DNA of 64,000 bases from Trifolium pratense (lineage: Eukaryota > Streptophyta > Magnoliopsida > Fabales > Fabaceae): the NCBI RefSeq assembly GCF_020283565.1, contig NC_060064.1:11150266-11214265 (forward strand). The letters are read 5' to 3'. Made by a program: the position numbers and the translations under genes. The notes under the pieces are model-generated. The model searched no databases. It had not been told where the DNA came from and saw nothing but the letters and a program-made list of their open reading frames with translations. Positions within the stretch are counted from its first letter, which is position 1. Every line of letters begins with the position of its first letter. Positions 58,991 through 64,000 of this stretch are shown here, piece after piece.

Positions 58991-61762
58991 CTGGAAATGT
59001 TTTAAACTATTTATAAAATATAAACTTATATTTAATAACTACAAGTCCCTTGATTGGACCTTTGAACCTTAAATTGGTGGCTACACCAATTCAATGCATG
59101 GTGTCTATTTTCATTTTGTAAATTATATGAGGATTACTTTATTTTTATATTATATATATGGGAGTTATAATTTTACTCAAATATTAACATGGAATTATAT
59201 TTTTACTCAGGTAGTAATACAAGACACTATTTTTCGTTTTTTTTTGTGATTTATACGAGAGTTATATTTATTTCATTTGAAGGATATTAATGTGTACTAT
59301 TAAATAATATAACTTAATTCATGTAATTATTTCTTTAGGTTATTTTTGTTTCATATTTATTTTCCTATAAATATTATATTATGTGATTAATTTAGATTTT
59401 TATTTTGTTTGATGATGGGAGATTATATTTTAATCTTATTCATTTATTATCGATATGACTTTACCTTTTAGCCCTTATATGGGACTTTTTTTTTAATTTA
59501 TAGGTGACCTATCTATTTATAAACTCATGCGTATTTTAATATTCGGGCCTATTTTTATTTTTAATTAAGATGGAGTTTTTTTTTATTTGAGCTACATTTT
59601 TACTAATAGTTTATATGTATGTACTTAAAAGTTTCATCAATTGTCTTGACCAAAAAAAATTCATCGCTTGCTAGACACAGACCAACCCGCACCTGCCCGG
59701 ATTTAGCAGGAAAACACCGATCATTTAACTGGGTGCGGAGGCATGTACATGAAAAGTCAAGGCAATTTAGGAAGGAATCAATAGAGGATTTTCTCATGTC
59801 ATATTTGAGAGTGATTCTGAAGTGGTAGTTGATGCTATTTCCTCTAGATAGGATTCAAATCCGAGAGTGCTAGATAGGATTCAAATCCGTTAAAGGGATT
59901 TCCTTCCATTTTCAATTGTAAATTTCACTGAATTTGCTTCGGTTTCAATCTAACCACTGAAAGAAGCTAACTCTCTCTTCTTCGTTGTTTTTTTTTCTTA
60001 TATATTTTTAAATTTTACACTTTTGTTATCATAAGGCTCAATTTTCATTTGAGGCCACTTGAGAGAATATTCACTAGTAAGAATCCTCTCGTCAAAATGG
60101 TTGTGCAGGCACTCTGTATATTTTATCTTCTTTTTTGTGTCAAATAAAATAGTCATTTATCTTTAAAACGGTATACATTGTTGATTCAAATTTTATTCAT
60201 AAAATCCACTTGTATTATTAATTTGTATAAAGGATATTACTGAATGATATCCTATAAACAATATTTTACCACTCAGGATATAATTGTCAACAAAAGTCTA
60301 ATTATATCCTATAAACAATCTTTACTTAAGTTTGATGAATTTTATTTTGTTACGGTAAATGCAATATAATTTAGATGATTTTGTCATTTCATCTATGTAA
60401 AACAAAATACAATGTAATTTGGATATTATATTGACGAATTGAAAATATAGTCTATCTAGTGAAATATTCTCTTTAACTTAAGATATTGTCTTTGGTCTTT
60501 AAATCAACTAATTAAAAGCTTTTGTAACATATGAAAACTATAGTTTGTTTGTTCAGATTTGCAGGTTTGTTTCGATCTAATTTTAGTGCAGATTAAATGA
60601 TTTTAGCATCATCAACGCTGCAGATTCGGATACATGATTATTTCGGACATTTGAATATTATCATATCAATTGTAGGCTTTGTCATAGACATTAGACCGTT
60701 TTATGCTATTAACTCGGATGTTGTGAGCCTGTTTGCAGATTCATCCTTATTAGTTTTTAACGAAATTGAATATGTAATTATTTCAATTGATGTAATTTCT
60801 ATGAATTTGAATTAACGAATATTGTTGTTTTTGAGTAAAAAATATATGATAACTATAGTTTGGTCCAACATTATTAACTTTTTTAAACATAAAAGGGCCT
60901 ATTTATTTAACTAAAAGGAAAATAATTTAGGTATGCAAAACTTTAAATTAATTTAAAGACCAAATACAATTAAGGGTTTTTTCCATTTTGTGTTTATAAT
61001 AGGTAATTTTTTTAGGTCACAAATATGTCTTTCACATTTCTAATTTGTTGCACAATTACTCTTTCAGTTAATTTCTGCTACCTTGTTGTACCGTGATGGT
61101 TAACGTTTACTTCCACAATGATTGATATTTTAATGAAAAATACACATATGTTTAACGAGATTAATTAGAAGAATAACAATATAACAAATTTTTGTAACGG
61201 GTGATAATTAGAAGGATAACAAAGCATAACTAAAATGACAACATTGCAATAAATTAAAAATTTAAATGATTTATTTATTATTTAAAAAACTTTAAGAATT
61301 TATTTGTTATAAAATGTAAACTTAAGGACCTAGAATTGTACCATCAAAAAAGGACCTAGCAATGGATTTGACTTGCTTTAAAAGTGGTGTAGTTTTTGTT
61401 TAGATTGAACTTAAAAAATTTACACATCTCTTCTTTACTGGCCCACGTAGCAAAAATCAAGCAAGATTCTCGTACAAAAGGAAGTAAAGAAAGTGATAGT
61501 CAACTAGTCATTGAATTCATCCTAGAAAACACAAACATCGTACTAAAAAACAAGCAATCAACACAAGACAACGCATAAAAAAAGCAAACTTAAGAATCTA
61601 TAGATTGTTTGATTGGACAAAGACAAAAGCAAAAGCAAATGCAAAAGGAGCAAAATACATACTATAAGTATAGGAGTTGTTGTAGGGATTATAAGCATAA
61701 GCATTAAGCAAAGTGTGCCAACACCAAACGAGGTACAGTTGAAATATCTATCAAAAGATATC
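58991..61762. other. Intergenic sequence upstream of FTc
   Basis: AT-rich with no supported gene. At 59795-59850 a plus-strand phrase FESDSEVVVDAIS resembles an RNase H-like segment of LINE ORF2, but is too short to call. The FTc promoter must lie in the right part. I cannot pick a core promoter from sequence alone. Confidence 0.45.
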
Positions 61763-63619
61763 ATGCCAAGGAATGTGGTCAATCCTCTTGTTGTAGGGGG
61801 TGTCATAGGAGATGTTTTGGACCCTTTTACAAACACTGTTTCTTTGAGTGCTATCATCAATAACAAAGAGATTAGCAATGGTTGTCAATTGAGGCCCTCT
61901 CAATTGGTAAACCCTCCAAGGATTAATGTTGGTGGTGATGATCTCAGGACTTTCTACACATTGGTAAGTAGTTGTCACTTTTTTTTTTTTAGTACAAAAT
62001 CTAAGATAATAAGTTAGTATCAAGGTTTGCGGCCGCAATCACAGTCATTCATCTTTAATTTTGTAAAAATATCTAAAATAAAAAAATGTGATGTGACCGC
62101 ATGTAGTTAACATTGTTAATGCCTTAAAATCATTTTTTTTTTATTGTCAGCGGCACAATTGCATCAACCATAAAAAAATTAGGTTAAAATGTATTTTTTG
62201 TCCTATTTTACTTGAAAGATGATTTTAGTCTCCTATTTTAAAATCCGAATATTTTAGATTCAAATTTTACACATTGTTGCTATTTCGGTCCCAATTCCCA
62301 AATTTTTTATCCTACAAATAGTGTGACTTTCAATAGCAAATTTTAGTTGTACTTTTGTTAGTATGAAATGAAAAATTCAACATATAACATTTTCATGTTA
62401 TGTGCATTAATTTTTGTTTGGTTGAATCTCATTAGGTTATGGTGGACGCAGATGCACCTAGCCCTAGTAACCCTTCTTTGAAGGAATACTTGCATTGGTG
62501 AGTTCTATTGCCTCTTTCTTTCGTAAAAGCAGTTTAGTATTAGAAGTAAATGGAAGAACAATTTTTTTAGACTTATATACTTTTGTTATTATTATTCATT
62601 CCCTCTTAAATGGTATTGTAGGATGGTGACGGATATTCCAGCAACAACAAATGCAAGCTTTGGTATGTACAAATATATTTGCTTGTATAAGTTGTTCAAC
62701 ATGTTTAAATTTAATATCTTATTTTTTAACAGCAAAAAGAAGAATCACGTTGTCCTAATCAAAATTTACATTTGAAAATATACACTCTTTTTTTTTTTTG
62801 ACTAAAATATACACTCATTTTAAATCTCTCGCATAGTTGAAACTACAGAATGCCAAATAAGTATAAGTTCCTTCCCCCCATGCCATGCATGCCCCTTTGG
62901 CGTAAATGAAGCAAAAAGATGAAACAAAGTGAACAAATTTTCATGGAATAAGCATTAATATATAAGTTCCTGAATCCACTTGGGGTTGGTCGAGTGGTGT
63001 CGGCTTGGGCCCTTGAAGTATGCTCTTCTCAAGGTCTCAGGTTCGATTCTCACTAGTGCTAATTTCGGTGGGCTAAGTCCATACAGAGCAAAAAACTCTG
63101 GCTTTAAATGGGGCCCCCGCAAGTGGGCGGTGAGATTAGTCTCTTTGGATTAGTCGGTCCTAAGGCCGGATACCAAGTTTTAAAAAAAAATATATATATA
63201 TATATTGAGTGAAAAAAAAAGTATATATAAGTCCATTATATCTCATTCTCAAAGAAAAATAAAAGTATTAATATATCTCATATTTTTCGTTCCATAATGT
63301 GTATTTAATTTGTAGAAAAGGTTGCATTATTTTACATATTTTTTATAAGCATTGCATTATTTTACATGTTTCTATATGATGACATCAAATTCATGCAGGG
63401 AAAGAGATGGTATTTTATGAGAGCCCAAAACCTTCTGCAGGGATTCATCGACTTGTGATTGTATTATTAAAGCAATTGGGCAGAGACACTGTTTTCGCCC
63501 CAGATTGGCGTCATAATTTCAACACTAGAAACTTTGCTGAAATTAACAATCTTGTAATTGTTTCATCACTTTATTTCCACTGCCATAGGGAGCGTGGTTG
63601 CGGTGGAAGGAGATGTTAG
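61763..63619 (+). CDS. FTc: FLOWERING LOCUS T-like protein, FTc clade
   Basis: Exons 61763-61963, 62436-62497, 62622-62662 and 63399-63619 splice to 525 bp, 174 residues plus stop. Exons 1-3 are again 201, 62 and 41 bp, and all introns are GT-AG. An in-frame ATG at 61613 would add 50 Lys/Ile-rich residues unlike any PEBP, so [10 protein letters not shown] is taken as the start. FT-type Tyr85 (EYLHW), Arg62, P94, F101, GIHR and R130 are kept. Against FT, position 72 is Ala (DADAPSPS for DPDAPSPS), the 134-142 segment reads FAPDWRHNF (Phe134, Asp137, His140 for Gln140), and the C-terminal strand is [20 protein letters not shown] rather than LPVAAVF-type. The frame is intact, so these are substitutions rather than decay. 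FTc naming rests on this divergence plus linkage to FTa. Confidence 0.93.
62982..63190 (+). mobile_element. tRNA-derived SINE in FTc intron 3
   Basis: GGGGTTGGTCGAGTGGTGTC (A box), TCTCAGGTTCGATTCTCACT (B box), a body with GGGCCCCCGCAAGTGGGCGG and GGCCGGATACCAAGTTT, then poly(A). It is a different family from the SINE at 5548. Confidence 0.8.
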
Positions 63620-64000
63620 AAGAAGAAGAAATCAAATTTAAGTTAAATTCTACATGAGAGAGGTGTTCACATTTTGCAGAATCGAAAATTAGAAGAAAGA
63701 AGAAATCTCTCAATTTGTTTTTCTAGGATTAATTACATTTCCGCATTGTTATATTCATCTTGTCAAAGTTTTTGATATTGAATTAACTGTTGTCACTGTT
63801 TTAATGTTATAACATTAGTTGAAGTAATGTGACAGAGTTTTTAATAGACAAATATAAGTTGTCCGTATGTTATATGTTAGTTGTCAGAATTTGAACTTCA
63901 AACCTTCTTCTCCAACCCATTCAAGTTTTTCGGAGCAACCACTTGACTGCGCATTGGATTTGGGGACAACACTCCCCCCTATTAGTTGCTAATGAGCATG
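63620..64000. other. FTc 3' flank
   Basis: A purine-rich stretch (AGAAGAAGAAATC) follows the stop. No canonical AATAAA is obvious within 100 bp. The last 150 bases include a SINE-like tail phrase, with no gene. Confidence 0.4.

Noticed and set aside
59640..59960. RNase H-like LINE tail (FESDSEVVVDAIS)
   Set aside because: Only about 13 residues are suggestive and flanking frames do not continue the domain; too weak to annotate.
61613..61762. Upstream in-frame ATG for FTc giving a 50-residue extension
   Set aside because: The extension is basic and low in complexity, unlike any PEBP N-terminus. The ATG at 61763 gives the standard 67-codon first exon.

Overview
This looks like nuclear DNA of a legume, most likely Medicago or a close relative. 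It is AT-rich, has long intergenic spaces full of plant transposons, and carries two intact four-exon florigen genes side by side. Their sequences fit the legume FTa and FTc clades, and an adjacent FTa2-FTc pair matches the known flowering-time cluster of Medicago and pea. No bacterial-type features are present. The species and the paralogue names are inferences.

Layout. (1) 1-42155 is a tandem segmental array. Block R occurs three times (R1 1-4702, R2 9719-23268, R3 31556-36209). The following block U occurs twice (U2 23269-30710, U3 36210-41529). The blocks are joined by Mutator-like foldback elements (A 1-357, B 9236-10075, C 31071-31911, D 41549-42155). C and D share a split 9-bp target duplication, TTAAGACAC, which points to unequal recombination between two such elements. 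R2 alone received an 8.8-kb env-bearing, non-autonomous Ty1/copia element (12145-20971). U2 alone received a truncated L1-type LINE (23765-25670) and a tRNA-derived SINE (28228-28371). (2) Each R block carries two diverged copies (alpha, beta) and each U block one copy (gamma) of a cassette of about 1 kb. This cassette resembles the sequence directly upstream of the FTa gene (delta, 44850-50870), so at least eight extra copies of an FTa-leader-like cassette lie upstream of the gene. (3) 42156-44989 holds a small Mutator-type MITE, a fragment of FT exon 4, and a SINE. (4) 44990-50194 is a young Ty1/copia element with apparently identical LTRs, inserted into the FTa leader just downstream of a TATA-like box, with a hAT MITE nested inside it. 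(5) 51276-55037 is the FTa-type gene and 61763-63619 the FTc-type gene. Between and inside them lie SINEs, Stowaway-like and other MITEs, a CACTA end and a decayed copia fragment.

Function. FT proteins are small PEBP-family signals made in leaf phloem that act at the shoot apex with 14-3-3 and FD proteins to start flowering. The two genes here differ from each other and from Arabidopsis FT at residues with known functional weight: FTa has Ser at position 62, and FTc has Ala72, Asp137 and His140. The remaining coding capacity is transposon-derived. The main points of interest are the amplified FTa-leader cassette, the transposon-driven duplication, and the retrotransposon in the putative FTa promoter.
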